Notes: generated from the letters alone by a model not told the origin. DNA of 64,000 bases from Hyphomicrobiales bacterium (GCA_017304475.1 JAFKKV010000020.1:62001-126000), one strand, 5' to 3'. Positions 32,939 through 41,962 are shown, numbered from the stretch's first letter. Numbers and translations: made by a program.

Positions 32939-33541
32939 TCAGTCTACGCTGAACCAGTTCACCGTCGGGCCGAGATTATGGACCGGGCATTGCCCGATCA
33001 TTCCGGACGTTCCCCAGCCATTGTGAATATGGCCGCAGAGATGCAGTCGCGGTCGCCTTGCCATCACCGCCTCGCGGATGGCGTGGCTGCCGACATGGGC
33101 ACCGGTGGTCTGCAGGTCGCCGACGCCAAATGGCGGGGAATGCGTGACGAGGATCGCGCCCGGCGGACAGGCGGCCAGCAGCCGTCCGGCCTCCGCCTCC
33201 TCCAGCCCCTGCCGCCAGGGATAATCCGGTGCGGCCGGAACCTCGAAACCGAGGCCGAAGAACGACATGCCCTGGATGATCCGGGCCTCGCCGTGAAGCA
33301 CATGAACCCCTGGCCGATCGCGGCAGGCGTGCCGCATCTCGTCGAGGCCCTCGTGATTGCCGGCGACGAGAACCATCGGCGCCGTGATGGCGGCGAGCAC
33401 GTCGAGCGTATCGCCGAGGCCGATGCCCCTGGTAGCGAAATCACCGGCGCCGACCACGACATCGGCCTGCCCGGCGGCATCGACGACCGCCCGCGCGGCC
33501 TCCTTGTCCCGGTGAAGGTCGCTGAAGGCCAGAATGCGCAT
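32939..33541 (-). CDS. Calcineurin-like metallophosphoesterase
   Basis: This 200-residue protein starts at ATG 33541. The metallophosphoesterase motifs are in order: SDLH (about 7-10), GAGDFA, GNHEG, THSPP and GHIHNGWG. These ligands hold a two-metal centre that cleaves phosphomono- or diesters. It is the last gene of the TPP-riboswitch operon, 43 bases after the DctP-type gene. A role on thiamine phosphates is possible but only inferred from position. Confidence 0.9.
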   Translation of the reverse strand: MRILAFSDLHRDKEAARAVVDAAGQADVVVGAGDFATRGIGLGDTLDVLAAITAPMVLVAGNHEGLDEMRHACRDRPGVHVLHGEARIIQGMSFFGLGFEVPAAPDYPWRQGLEEAEAGRLLAACPPGAILVTHSPPFGVGDLQTTGAHVGSHAIREAVMARRPRLHLCGHIHNGWGTSGMIGQCPVHNLGPTVNWFSVD

Positions 33542-33584
33542 GGGTTCGCCCTGTTTCCATGGTTCGAGGCCGGGGCCCCTGCCC

Positions 33585-34658
33585 TCAGGCCTCCCGCGCC
33601 CCGAGCGCGGCATGCAGCGACACGCGGGTCCAGGGCGCGACGCGGGCCTGGAAGGCGGTGTAGCTTTCGGCCACCTTGCCGGCCATCGGGCTGCGCGTGC
33701 CGAGGTCGCGCACGAGGTCCGCGGCGTGCCGGCGGGCGAGGCTGAGCATATCCGTGGGGAAGCCGCGCAGCTTGACGCCGTGGCTCGCCACCAGCACGGC
33801 CAGGGCCTCCATGTTGAGCCGCTCGATCTCGGCGAGCGCCACCGTCAGCTCGGCGAGACAGGCGGCCTCGACCACCGCCTTCAGCTCGGGTTCCAGCGCG
33901 TCCCAGACGGCCTTGTTGACCAGGAACTCGCTCGAGCCGTTCGGCTTGTTGAAGCCCGGCGCATAATAGAACGGCGCCACGCGATAGAGGCCGAGCTGAA
34001 TGTCGGCGCCCGGCGCGGTGAATTCGGCGGCATCGATCGCGCCACGCTCCAGCGCCGGATAGATATCGGCCGGCGGCACGGCGAGCGCGGTCGCCCCGAG
34101 CCGCTGGAACAATTCGGCGCCGAGCCCGACCATGCGGATCTTCAGGCCCTTCACATCCTCGGCCGATTGCAGCTCGCGGCGGAACCAGCCGCCCATGGAG
34201 ACGCCGGTATTGCCGCCCATCAGCGGCTTGAAGCCGAAGCGCGCCGAGGTCTCGTCCCACAGCGCCTGACCGCCGCCCTCAAGGATCCAGGCGGCATGTT
34301 CGGCCGGCGTGAAGCCGAAGGGAATGGCGGTGAAGAAGGCCGAGGCCGGCTCGCGGCCGATGCCGAAAAACGACGCGGTATGGCCGAGCTCGACGGTGGC
34401 ATTGCCCACCGCCTCCTGCACCGCGAAGGCCGGCACCAGCTCGCCCGCGGCGAAGACCTGCACCGCGATACGGCCGGCCGACAGGGTGGCGATGCGGTCG
34501 GCGATGCGCTGCGCCGAGAAACCGGGCCCGGGCAGGTTCTTCGGCCAGGCAGTGACCATGCGCCAGCGCCGCGCCGGCTGGGCCCGCGCGACATGCGGGG
34601 CGGCGATCAGGCCGGCCGCCGCGGCGGCCAGGGTCGAGCGGCGGTCGAGACGGCTCAT
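33585..34658 (-). CDS. TRAP-type solute receptor (DctP family)
   Basis: The start is at ATG 34658, giving 357 residues beginning MSRLDRRSTLAAAAAGLIAA, a Tat-like signal with RR and a hydrophobic core. The mature part has DctP features such as FAVQEAVGNATVELGHTASF, LKIRMVGLGAELFQRLG and PALERGAIDAAEFTAPGADI. The genes for TRAP membrane subunits are not adjacent. It starts 4 bases after thiD in a TPP-riboswitch operon, so uptake of a thiamine precursor or a keto acid needed with thiamine is a reasonable guess. Confidence 0.88.
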   Translation of the reverse strand: MSRLDRRSTLAAAAAGLIAAPHVARAQPARRWRMVTAWPKNLPGPGFSAQRIADRIATLSAGRIAVQVFAAGELVPAFAVQEAVGNATVELGHTASFFGIGREPASAFFTAIPFGFTPAEHAAWILEGGGQALWDETSARFGFKPLMGGNTGVSMGGWFRRELQSAEDVKGLKIRMVGLGAELFQRLGATALAVPPADIYPALERGAIDAAEFTAPGADIQLGLYRVAPFYYAPGFNKPNGSSEFLVNKAVWDALEPELKAVVEAACLAELTVALAEIERLNMEALAVLVASHGVKLRGFPTDMLSLARRHAADLVRDLGTRSPMAGKVAESYTAFQARVAPWTRVSLHAALGAREA

Positions 34659-34662
34659 CGGG

Positions 34663-35460
34663 TCACCACCAGGCGTGGAAATGATGGGTCGGCCCGTGGC
34701 CGTGGCCAATGGCGAGCCGGTCGGATGCGGCGATCGCCCGGGTGACATAGTCCTTGGCCTCGGTCACCGCCTGGCCGAGCGGCAAGCCCTTGGCGAGACC
34801 TGCGGCGATCGCCGAGGACAGGGTGCAGCCGGTGCCGTGGCTGTTGTTCGTGACGATGCGGGGCGCCTCCAGCCGCGCCACCGTGTCGGGCAGCACCAGG
34901 AGGTCGACGCTCATGGAGCCGGTGCCATGGCCGCCCTTCATCAGCACCGCCCGCGCGCCGCGCGCGATCAGCATGCGGCCCTGCGCCAGCATCTCGTCTT
35001 CGTCACTCGCCACCGGCTGGTCGAGCAGCGCCGCCGCCTCCAGCAGATTGGGCGTGATCAGCATGACCTCGGGGATCAGGATGGTCGTGAGCGCGCTGAT
35101 CGCGGCGGGGTTGAGCAGGCGATGGCCGGAGGCCGCCACCATGACCGGATCGAGCACGACATTCTGAGCCTTGTGGCGCTTCAGGCCGGCGGCGACCGTC
35201 GCGATGACCGCGGGCTGCGACAGCATGCCGATCTTCACTGCCTTCACCGCGAGGTCGGAGAACACCGAATCGATCTGGGCCGCGATGAAATCCACCGGCA
35301 CGTCGTGAATGCCCTGCACGCCGAGCGTGTTCTGGGCGGTCAGGGCGGTGATCACGCTGGCGCCATAGACACCGAGCGCCGAGAAGGTCTTGAGATCGGC
35401 CTGGATGCCGGCGCCGCCGCCGGAATCCGAGCCCGCAATGGTCACCGCGATCGCCGTCAT
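34663..35460 (-). CDS. thiD: Hydroxymethylpyrimidine/phosphomethylpyrimidine kinase
   Basis: This 265-residue ThiD phosphorylates HMP and HMP-P in thiamine synthesis, cytoplasmic. The N-terminal AGSDSGGGAGIQADLKT and the anion-hole motif NSHGTGCTLSSAIA are diagnostic, with VKIGMLSQ and LDPVMVA between. The start overlaps the thiE stop by ATGA. The gene is controlled by the TPP riboswitch upstream of thiM. Confidence 0.96.
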   Translation of the reverse strand: MTAIAVTIAGSDSGGGAGIQADLKTFSALGVYGASVITALTAQNTLGVQGIHDVPVDFIAAQIDSVFSDLAVKAVKIGMLSQPAVIATVAAGLKRHKAQNVVLDPVMVAASGHRLLNPAAISALTTILIPEVMLITPNLLEAAALLDQPVASDEDEMLAQGRMLIARGARAVLMKGGHGTGSMSVDLLVLPDTVARLEAPRIVTNNSHGTGCTLSSAIAAGLAKGLPLGQAVTEAKDYVTRAIAASDRLAIGHGHGPTHHFHAWW

Positions 35461-36134
35461 GGCTGGTCACTCCTGGATGGGCGCGGTTCCGGACGGCCCG
35501 CGACGAAGGCCGCCTTGAGCGCCGCCGCGGCCGCGCGCGGATCCTCCGCCAGGGTGACCGCCGACATGACCGCGACGCCGTCGGCGCCGGCCCGGGCGAG
35601 AGCGGCGGCATTGGTCGCATCGATGCCGGCGATCGCGCCGACCGGCAGGCGCGGCCAGCGGCGTGTGAACACCTGGCGTATCCCGGCAAAACCGCCGATG
35701 CCGATGGGCGCCCCCGCATTGTCCTTCGACCCGGTGGCGAAGACGCCGCCGATACAGGCATAGTCGATCAGTTCGACCGCGGCCGCTTCGGCCTCCTCCG
35801 CCGACCTGATGGTCAGGCCGATGATCGCCTCGTCGCCGAGCAGGCGGCGGGCATCGGCGACGCCCATGTCGTCCTGGCCGACATGCACGCCGTCGGCACC
35901 CGAGGCCAGCGCCACGTCGACCCGGTCATTGATCAGGAGCGGCACGCCGGAACCGGTCAGCGCGATGCGAATGGCATGGGCCGTCTCGACCATCCGGGCC
36001 GTCGAGGCAAGCTTGTCGCGATATTGGATCAGCGTCGCGCCGCCGGCCGCGGCTTCGGCCGCGAGTTCCGCCAGCGGACGGCCGCGCGACCGCTCGGGAT
36101 CGACCAGAACGTAGAGGCTGAGATCGACCGTCAC
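35457..36134 (-). CDS. thiE: Thiamine-phosphate synthase
   Basis: This 225-residue ThiE joins HMP-PP with thiazole phosphate. The TIM-barrel motifs seen are LIQYRDK (about 35-41), LINDRVDVALASGADGVHVGQ, IIGLTIRS and IGGVFATGSKDNAGAPIG, with GAIAGI late. It lies between thiM (12-base gap) and thiD (4-base overlap). Confidence 0.95.
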   Translation of the reverse strand: MTVDLSLYVLVDPERSRGRPLAELAAEAAAGGATLIQYRDKLASTARMVETAHAIRIALTGSGVPLLINDRVDVALASGADGVHVGQDDMGVADARRLLGDEAIIGLTIRSAEEAEAAAVELIDYACIGGVFATGSKDNAGAPIGIGGFAGIRQVFTRRWPRLPVGAIAGIDATNAAALARAGADGVAVMSAVTLAEDPRAAAAALKAAFVAGRPEPRPSRSDQP

Positions 36135-36146
36135 GGGACAGACCCT

Positions 36147-36899
36147 TCAGAGAACCCGGGCGCGGGTGGCGAGCTTGCCGGAATCGAGGCCATAGAGCGC
36201 ATCGATATAGGCGCTGGCGAAACTGCCGGGGCCATCGGCATGCTCGGCCGCGATCTCGCCGGCGACGCCGGCCGCCACCAGGCCGCAGGCGCAGCCGTCG
36301 AACGGATTGTCCGCGACCACCAGGAAGGCCGCGATGAGGGCAGCGCCGGCGCAGCCCATGGCGGTCACCTTGGCCATCAGCGGATGGCCGTTGGGCGTGC
36401 CGACGACACGCGTGCCGTCCATCACATGGTCGGTCTCGGCGGTGGCCGCGACGATCGCCTTGAGGTCGCGGGCATAGGCATCGACCGGCTGGCCCTGGCT
36501 GAGCGCGGCGATCTCGGTCTCGTTGCCGCGCACCACCGTCGGGCCAGCGGCGGCGATCTCGCGCGCGAAAGCCGCCCGGCTCGGCGAGCGTTCGATGAAG
36601 ACGGGATCGAGCACCCAGGGCAGCGCCTTGGCCTTGGCCGCCGCGATGGCCAGCCGGATCGCCTGGCGGCGGTCGTCGTCGAGCGTGCCGAGATTGACCA
36701 GCAGCGCATCGGCGCCCTGCACGAAGGAGCCGATCTCCTCCCGCGAGGTGGTCATCGAGGGGATCGCGCCGATCGCCAGCAGCGCGTTGGCGGTGAAACC
36801 CTGGGCCACCCCGTTGGTGACGCAGTGGATACGCGGATGGCGCGCCCGGATCTTGTCGAGCAGGGCGGCGGCATTCCAGGCGAGCGCGGCTGCGGCCAT
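36147..36899 (-). CDS. thiM: Hydroxyethylthiazole kinase
   Basis: The start is taken at ATG 36899 (250 residues), behind GGGGGCC; ATG 36926 would run into the riboswitch edge. ThiM phosphorylates the thiazole salvage compound. Features: HCVTNGVAQGFTANALLAIG, PVFIERSPSR, GNETEIAAL and VTAMGCAGAALIAAF (anion hole with the catalytic Cys). The operon contains salvage-type thiM and no thiC, thiG or thiO in the window, so salvage of both moieties is the likely purpose. Confidence 0.95.
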   Translation of the reverse strand: MAAAALAWNAAALLDKIRARHPRIHCVTNGVAQGFTANALLAIGAIPSMTTSREEIGSFVQGADALLVNLGTLDDDRRQAIRLAIAAAKAKALPWVLDPVFIERSPSRAAFAREIAAAGPTVVRGNETEIAALSQGQPVDAYARDLKAIVAATAETDHVMDGTRVVGTPNGHPLMAKVTAMGCAGAALIAAFLVVADNPFDGCACGLVAAGVAGEIAAEHADGPGSFASAYIDALYGLDSGKLATRARVL

Positions 36900-36927
36900 T
36901 ATCGGCCCCCGTTCAAGACGAACCATC

Positions 36928-37024
36928 CGGACATCTCGGTTTCCTCCGCCGGCATGACCCGGTTCAGGTGCGACGGGTTGACCGCTGCGGCGGCCTCTCA
37001 GCCCTGGCTAGGGCACCCCGACGA
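36928..37024 (-). ncRNA. TPP riboswitch (THI element)
   Basis: Read on the minus strand, the element opens with GTCGGGGTGCCC and contains the hallmark CTGAGAGG, then ACCCGTCGCACCTGAACCGG, then the P4-P5 part GTCATGCCGGCGGAGG. This is the conserved thiamine-pyrophosphate aptamer. Its 3' edge is 28 bases before thiM ATG 36899, so TPP binding probably hides the ribosome site, as usual in Proteobacteria. Confidence 0.95.
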
Positions 37025-37036
37025 GACAGGTTCCAT

Positions 37037-37065
37037 GTGGTAGGCCAAGCCGGTCCAGGGTGCAA
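37037..37065 (-). promoter_or_regulatory. Predicted promoter of the thi operon
   Basis: On the minus strand TTGCAC (37060-37065) and TACCAC (37037-37042) are 17 bases apart. Transcription would begin near 37030, just before the riboswitch 5' end, which fits well. This is prediction from sequence only. Confidence 0.5.
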
Positions 37066-37086
37066 GGGTGGACCGTGCAGGGTGCT

Positions 37087-37160
37087 CTTGCGGACAGCGC
37101 CGCCGGCATGGAATCTGCCGGACGACACTTGCGGACGGCACCATCGTCATGGAATCTCCC
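37087..37160. repeat. Two-copy direct repeat, period 41
   Basis: CTTGCGGAC at 37087 and 37128, and CATGGAATCT at 37107 and 37148, recur with exactly 41 bases spacing; the bases between match partly. The block lies directly in front of the Lrp-domain gene (start 37181) and behind the thi promoter. A recent tandem duplication or a pair of regulator sites. Confidence 0.75.
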
Positions 37161-37180
37161 TGACCGCAAAGAGGCACGCC

Positions 37181-37417
37181 ATGATCCCCTTCTTCGTCCA
37201 GATCAAATGCCAGCTCGGCAAGTCCTACGAGGTCGCCGCCCAGCTCGCCGACCGCGAGATCGCCTCGGAGATCTATTCGACCGCCGGCAATTTCGACCTG
37301 CTGGTCAAGTTTTATGTCGAGCGCGAGGTCGATATCGGCCATTTCGTCAACGAGAAGGTGCAGGTCATCCCGGGCATCCAGGACACCCACACGATCATCA
37401 CCTTCAAGGCGTTCTGA
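37181..37417 (+). CDS. Stand-alone Lrp/AsnC ligand-binding (RAM) domain protein
   Basis: This 78-residue protein is the RAM-type alpha-beta sandwich only (EVAAQLADREIASEIYSTAG, VIPGIQDTHTIITF), without a DNA-binding domain. Such stand-alone domains form dimers or octamers, bind amino acids and may modulate Lrp-family proteins. Start ATG 37181 follows GAGG at 37171-37174. It is divergent from the riboswitch operon, with a 41-base tandem repeat upstream. Confidence 0.88.
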   Translation: MIPFFVQIKCQLGKSYEVAAQLADREIASEIYSTAGNFDLLVKFYVEREVDIGHFVNEKVQVIPGIQDTHTIITFKAF

Positions 37418-37515
37418 GCGGGGGGCGCTTAAGAAGCGTGGCATCGCCCGAGAGGGTATCATCCCCAAAGGACGAAGCTTTCGCTTCGACCTTCACGGCA
37501 CGCATGTGAACCACC

Positions 37516-37680
37516 ACGTCACCCCCGGCCGACTGAGCGAAGCGAAGGAGGGGAAGGGGGTCCAGGAGTGGCAGGGCCTGTCGCCCAGCGCGGCGAAATC
37601 ACTTGGACATATGCTCCGAGGGCGCGGTGAAGCGGCTCCTGGACCCCCTTCCCCTCGCTACGCTCGGCCGGGGGTGACGT
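37516..37680. repeat. Palindromic repeat family B, copy 1
   Basis: This 165-base inverted element begins ACGTCACCCCCGGCCG and ends in its reverse complement CGGCCGGGGGTGACGT. Inner conserved blocks are GGGGAAGGGGGTCCAGGAG and the reverse CTCCTGGACCCCCTTCCCC. It lies in the 437-base gene-free stretch 37418-37854, between the Lrp-domain gene and the end of the autotransporter. Other copies: 45283-45484, 56125-56327, 59149-59324. Confidence 0.9.
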
Positions 37681-37854
37681 AGAGCCTTCAGATCAGCTCA
37701 GCCAAAACAGGCAGGCAACGCCATCAATCACCCGACGCAAGCCCTGCAAAGTTCAAATCTCCTTCTGCCCCCCAAAAAACGCCGAACGCGCGACCCTTGG
37801 CGGGCCGCGCGCTGCGGACGGTGATGGAGGAAGGTCGGCCCCTGGCCGGCGGGC

Positions 37855-39720
37855 CTACCAGCTATAGCGCAGCCCGGCATTGGCGCGGATCGAGCGGTGG
37901 TGATCGCCGAGCTCGCCGTCGATCGAGGTCGACAGCCGCATGCCGCCCGACAGCCGGAGCTCGGCGCCGATGGACGCGAGCGCCGTATGGGTCGAGGGCC
38001 GGGCGCCGAAGACGGTGAAGCCGGAATTGGCCATGGACTGGAAGCTCGCGTCGATCGAGCGGTCGGTCTTGGCCTGATAGCCCCAGGCGAGCCGCCCGAA
38101 GGTGATCAGTTCGCTGCCCGGCGCGACCTGGGTCTTGGCGTCGAGCCTGGCGCCCAGCTCGGTGCGCAGCGAGACGGTGCTGCGGCCGGCAAAGGTCAGC
38201 GCCAGGCCGCCGGTGGCCGGCGCGTTGAAGGTCTCGCCATAGCTCGGTGCGCTGTAGCCGATGGCTTCGATCGCGGCATAGGGCGTGACGCCGAAGCCGG
38301 CCAGCCCGAAGCGCCACCCGGTCTCGATGCGGCCGCCATAGGTTTGCGCGGTGACCCGCGACATATAGGTCTCGGCCGGCGCGCCCGCGGCGGTCCGGTT
38401 CATCTCGAAAGCGTTCCAGCCATAGGCGAGCGCCGCGGAGACATAGCCGTCGCCGAGCCGGGTCGAGCCGTAAAGGCCGATCTGGAACATGTTGCCGGTG
38501 CCGTTGCCCCGGTTGTTCAGCCCGAAAGCGGTGCCGCCGCCGGCCAGCGCGAAACCGACCAGCGTATCCGCCGAAATGCGCTTGTCGGCACCCGCCGCCA
38601 CACCGAACAGCCCGGTATTGGTCGTGCCCGAGCCGAAATTGGCGTCGCCATTGATCCGCCCGCTCTGCGCGAAAGCCTTGGTCCAGACGCTCCAGCCGGC
38701 TTCGCCCGGCCGGGCGCGCGGATTGGACAGGTCCGCCATCTGGATCAGCGAGGGGCCGGCCTGGCCGGCCTGGGCGCCGCGGGCGCCCGCCATCGGGTCC
38801 AGCATGATGTTGAGGAACAGGCTGGAAGCCTGCAGCGCGGCCTCCTGGGTGGCGGTGTTGTTCTCGCCCGACAGCTGGTTCAGGGCTGCCACCAGCGGCT
38901 GGCCCACCAGAACATAGGTCGGCAGGATGGCGGCGGGCAGCTGCGCGCCACCGGCGACCGCATTGTCGATGCCGCGGGCGACATTGGTCGCATTGACCGG
39001 CGCGCCGGCCGGCAGCGACGGCGACAGCGGCCCTGCCAGCATATTGGCGATGAAGGCCAGGTCCGAGTTGATACTGCTCCAGGTCACCGTGCCGAGCTGG
39101 TTGAAATCCGGACCGTTGTTGATGAACACGAACTTGCCGCCGCTATAGACATCGCTCACCGATCCATAGCGGTAGGCCGAGCAGCAGGCCTGCGGGATCC
39201 CCGAGGTCGTCAGCATCAGCACATATTGCTGGCCCGAGGTCAGCGTGATGGTGCCGGTATTGAAGGTCACGGGAACATAGGTATTGCCGCCCGGTGCCGT
39301 CATGACAGCCGAGGTATAGAGCGCCGGCCCGGTGACCCGCTGGTTCACCGAATCCCATTGATAGACATAGGCCTGATATTGCGGCGGCGTCGGAGCGTTG
39401 CTGCTGTTGATATAGAAGGTGAAACCGGTGAGCTGGTGATGGGCGGCGTCGCCGGTGATCGTCTGGCCATAGGTCGCGGTATTGGTCACGCCCCAGGACG
39501 AGATGAAACTCGATCCGTTCCAGACCGGCGTGGTGTCGATCGTCTGCGCCTGCGCGCCGCCGCCGATGCCGACCGCGGCCAAGGCCGCGCCGCCCAGGAG
39601 CATCCGCCGCAACCTGCCGTAGAGGCTTGGCGGGCGCACGTTCCGATTGTCCAAATCCCGCGAAAACTCTGCTTTGCCGCCGCGCATGGCCCGCCCCATC
39701 GAAAAATCCGTCGCCGCCAA
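37855..39720 (-). CDS. Autotransporter (type Va) with C-terminal beta-barrel
   Basis: This 621-residue protein has a long N-terminal signal region with hydrophobic core MLLGGAALAAVGIGGGAQA (about 40-58). Then comes a passenger domain (60-230, Ser/Thr/Gly-rich, with GNTYVPVTFNTGTITLTSGQ). From about 345 (WSVWTKAFAQSGR) comes a 12-strand-type barrel ending in the aromatic terminus GLRYSW, needed for outer-membrane assembly. The passenger resembles a small beta-sandwich and has no recognised enzyme motif. Adhesion or surface display is possible. Start uncertain within the first 30 residues. Confidence 0.88.
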   Translation of the reverse strand: MAATDFSMGRAMRGGKAEFSRDLDNRNVRPPSLYGRLRRMLLGGAALAAVGIGGGAQAQTIDTTPVWNGSSFISSWGVTNTATYGQTITGDAAHHQLTGFTFYINSSNAPTPPQYQAYVYQWDSVNQRVTGPALYTSAVMTAPGGNTYVPVTFNTGTITLTSGQQYVLMLTTSGIPQACCSAYRYGSVSDVYSGGKFVFINNGPDFNQLGTVTWSSINSDLAFIANMLAGPLSPSLPAGAPVNATNVARGIDNAVAGGAQLPAAILPTYVLVGQPLVAALNQLSGENNTATQEAALQASSLFLNIMLDPMAGARGAQAGQAGPSLIQMADLSNPRARPGEAGWSVWTKAFAQSGRINGDANFGSGTTNTGLFGVAAGADKRISADTLVGFALAGGGTAFGLNNRGNGTGNMFQIGLYGSTRLGDGYVSAALAYGWNAFEMNRTAAGAPAETYMSRVTAQTYGGRIETGWRFGLAGFGVTPYAAIEAIGYSAPSYGETFNAPATGGLALTFAGRSTVSLRTELGARLDAKTQVAPGSELITFGRLAWGYQAKTDRSIDASFQSMANSGFTVFGARPSTHTALASIGAELRLSGGMRLSTSIDGELGDHHRSIRANAGLRYSW

Positions 39721-40206
39721 GTCTGTTTTTCTACCTACTGTACCCTTGCGGAATCAGCAGGAATTACTTGGTTTGGCGGTGAGATTCACTACCTCACGGT
39801 GTGGAATCCGGCAATATCAGGACTCAGGTTACGATGAATTGGTTGCATATGTTGCGAAACGGTAACACGCAACCATACGCGACGATGCCGATACGCCACC
39901 GACAACAGGCCATCCGTGGCCGGCTCAGGGCATTTCAAAGCAAAATATGCGGATCGGCGGCGATAGCCGAAACAAGTATCGCGCAAGGCGCCATCAATAT
40001 CATTGATTACGCAAGGTAATATATGGCGTTTTCAACAGAAACGCGACGCGCAGGCCGCGACCTGCCGGGTTGGCCGGCAAAGGCCCCGCCCCCTCCGAAC
40101 GGAGGGTAGGCGCCGGCCCGTGTCGAGGTCATCCTGCCAGGACAAGACGCGGCGCCGGACCGGCTGCCTCATCAGGCTGCAGCACTTCGACACGAGGAGA
40201 CAGGAC
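39721..40206. other. Gene-free, less GC-rich intergenic region
   Basis: This 486-base stretch between divergent genes (autotransporter minus, Gln/Met-rich protein plus) is visibly richer in A/T around 39780-40020. It probably holds both promoters. A weak stem TGGTTGC (39840-39846) with GCAACCA (39869-39875) is present. No credible gene seen. Confidence 0.5.
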
Positions 40207-40821
40207 ATGGCCTTTCGTCGCCGCCGGGCATGGCCCGCCGCTCTCCTCGCCGCCGCCATGGGCTGGGCGCCGCTGCCGGCCACAGCCCAAGGCATGGACC
40301 TCAATGCCCTGAATGCCCAGATGAACGCGCAGATGAATGCCCAGATGATGCAGCAGCAGCAGCAGATCGTGGCGCAGGTGATGCAGCTGCCGCATTTCCA
40401 GCAGATGTATCAGCAATATCGCATGCAGGGCGGCCAGATGCCGCCGCAGCAATATGCGCTGGAATATGCCGCCCGCGGCCGCTTCAGCGCCGAGGGCATG
40501 CGGAATTTCCAGAACTCGCGCAACCAGATCGAGGATCAGCAGCGCCGCGGCATGCAGGGCCTGCGCGATGCCGAGAGCGCCCGCGGCCAGGCCCAGATGG
40601 GCTATTCCCAGGGCTACCAGCGCAACAACCAGGAATTCGGCAACCAGTTGCAGGGCAACTCGACCTATCTCGCCCCCAACGGCCAGCAATTCGTGCTGCC
40701 GCATACCCAGCCCGGGGTGCCGCAGCGCGACAGCCGCGGCAACACCTTCGTCATGGACAATAGCGGTCAGTACTACATCCAGACGCCCTATGGCTGGCAG
40801 CCCATGCGCCCGGCCTTCTGA
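40207..40821 (+). CDS. Exported Gln/Met-rich protein, unknown function
   Basis: This 204-residue protein starts at ATG 40207 after GAGGAG. Residues 1-28 are a signal peptide (RRRRAWPAALLAAAMGWAPL, cleavage after ATAQG-like). The mature N-terminus has a repeated N-A-Q-M motif (NAQMNAQMNAQM) and a Q-run, followed by Gln/Arg-rich helix. The C-terminus has a small conserved-looking module STYLAPNGQQFVLP and YYIQTPYGWQPM. Likely periplasmic. I recognise no family. Confidence 0.78.
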   Translation: MAFRRRRAWPAALLAAAMGWAPLPATAQGMDLNALNAQMNAQMNAQMMQQQQQIVAQVMQLPHFQQMYQQYRMQGGQMPPQQYALEYAARGRFSAEGMRNFQNSRNQIEDQQRRGMQGLRDAESARGQAQMGYSQGYQRNNQEFGNQLQGNSTYLAPNGQQFVLPHTQPGVPQRDSRGNTFVMDNSGQYYIQTPYGWQPMRPAF

Positions 40822-40852
40822 TCGGGGCCGGCGCGCATCGCACGCCGCGAGC

Positions 40853-41962
40853 TCAGCGGTATGAATTGACGCTGTCGACGACGTAATCCACTTCGTCCTG
40901 CCGCATATGGGCAAAGCACGGGAGATTGATCACCGCGCCCGCGACCCATTGGGCATTGCCATGGGAGATCCTGCCGCCGATATGGCCGGCGGCGCCCGGT
41001 TGCTCGCTCATGGCGCCGGGATAGACGACGCCGTAGCCGATATCCTTCGACTTCAGGAAGGCCTCGAAAGCCGGCCGGCTTTGCGGATCCATCACCGCGA
41101 CCGAGAGATAGCCGTTCTCCAGCACGTCAGCGGCCGGCGCGATGAAGGTGAGGCCGGGCAGCCTGATCCGCTCGCGATATTGCGCGCAGACCTTGCGGCG
41201 GCTTTCCAGGCGGGCGTCGAGATGGCCAAGCGACTCCAGCAGGAAATTGGCTTCATAGGCGCCCAGGCGCGAATTCCAGCCGATCATGCCATGGCCGTAA
41301 TGGCTGATGCGGCCGTGGTTGATCAGGATGCGGCAATCCCTGGCGAGCGCTTCGTCCTGGAAGAACACGCCGCCGGCATCGCCGCTCGCGCCCAGGACCT
41401 TGGCCGGATAAAAGCTCGTCGTGGCGACGGCGGCGCCGCCGATCAGGCTCTCGCCGCCGATCTCCGTGCCCATGGACTGCGCGCAATCCTCGATCAGAAT
41501 CACGCCGCGATCCCGGCAGAGCGCGCGGATCGCCAGCGTATCCGGACAGGCCCAGCCATAGAGGTGAACCAGCAGCAAGGCCTTCGGCTTGAAGGTCTCG
41601 ATGGCCTCGGCGACCGCTTTCGCCGTCAGATGCAGCGTCTCGCGCGACACATCGAGGGTGCAGGGAATGGCCCCGACATTCACCACCGCCTCGAAAGTCG
41701 CCCAGAAGGTCATGTCGGGAATGACCACCTTGTCGTCCTTGGCGACGCCGGCAGCGCGCAACGCCAGCTGCAGCGCATCCGTGCCATTGGCGCAGCCGAG
41801 CGCATGGGCCGACTTGGTATAGGCCTTGAGCGCCGATTCGAACTGGCCGACCACCGGCCCCCCGGCAAAATGGCCATTCTTGATGAGCTGCGCGGTCTTT
41901 TCGGTCACGGTTTCATAGAAACCGGCCTCGAAGCGCAAAATGTCGATAAACGGAACTTTCAT
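40853..41962 (-). CDS. DegT/DnrJ/EryC1/StrS-family PLP aminotransferase
   Basis: This 369-residue sugar aminotransferase has the N-terminal MKVPFIDILRFEAGFY, the cofactor region GCANGTDALQLALRAAGV, VLLVHLYGWACP, IEDCAQSMGTEI, and the PLP lysine in TSFYPAKVLGASGDAG. Family enzymes transfer an amino group to a keto-sugar nucleotide used in surface polysaccharides. No other sugar gene is adjacent; the nearest group is at 52-56 kb. Function therefore is family-level. Confidence 0.92.
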   Translation of the reverse strand: MKVPFIDILRFEAGFYETVTEKTAQLIKNGHFAGGPVVGQFESALKAYTKSAHALGCANGTDALQLALRAAGVAKDDKVVIPDMTFWATFEAVVNVGAIPCTLDVSRETLHLTAKAVAEAIETFKPKALLLVHLYGWACPDTLAIRALCRDRGVILIEDCAQSMGTEIGGESLIGGAAVATTSFYPAKVLGASGDAGGVFFQDEALARDCRILINHGRISHYGHGMIGWNSRLGAYEANFLLESLGHLDARLESRRKVCAQYRERIRLPGLTFIAPAADVLENGYLSVAVMDPQSRPAFEAFLKSKDIGYGVVYPGAMSEQPGAAGHIGGRISHGNAQWVAGAVINLPCFAHMRQDEVDYVVDSVNSYR

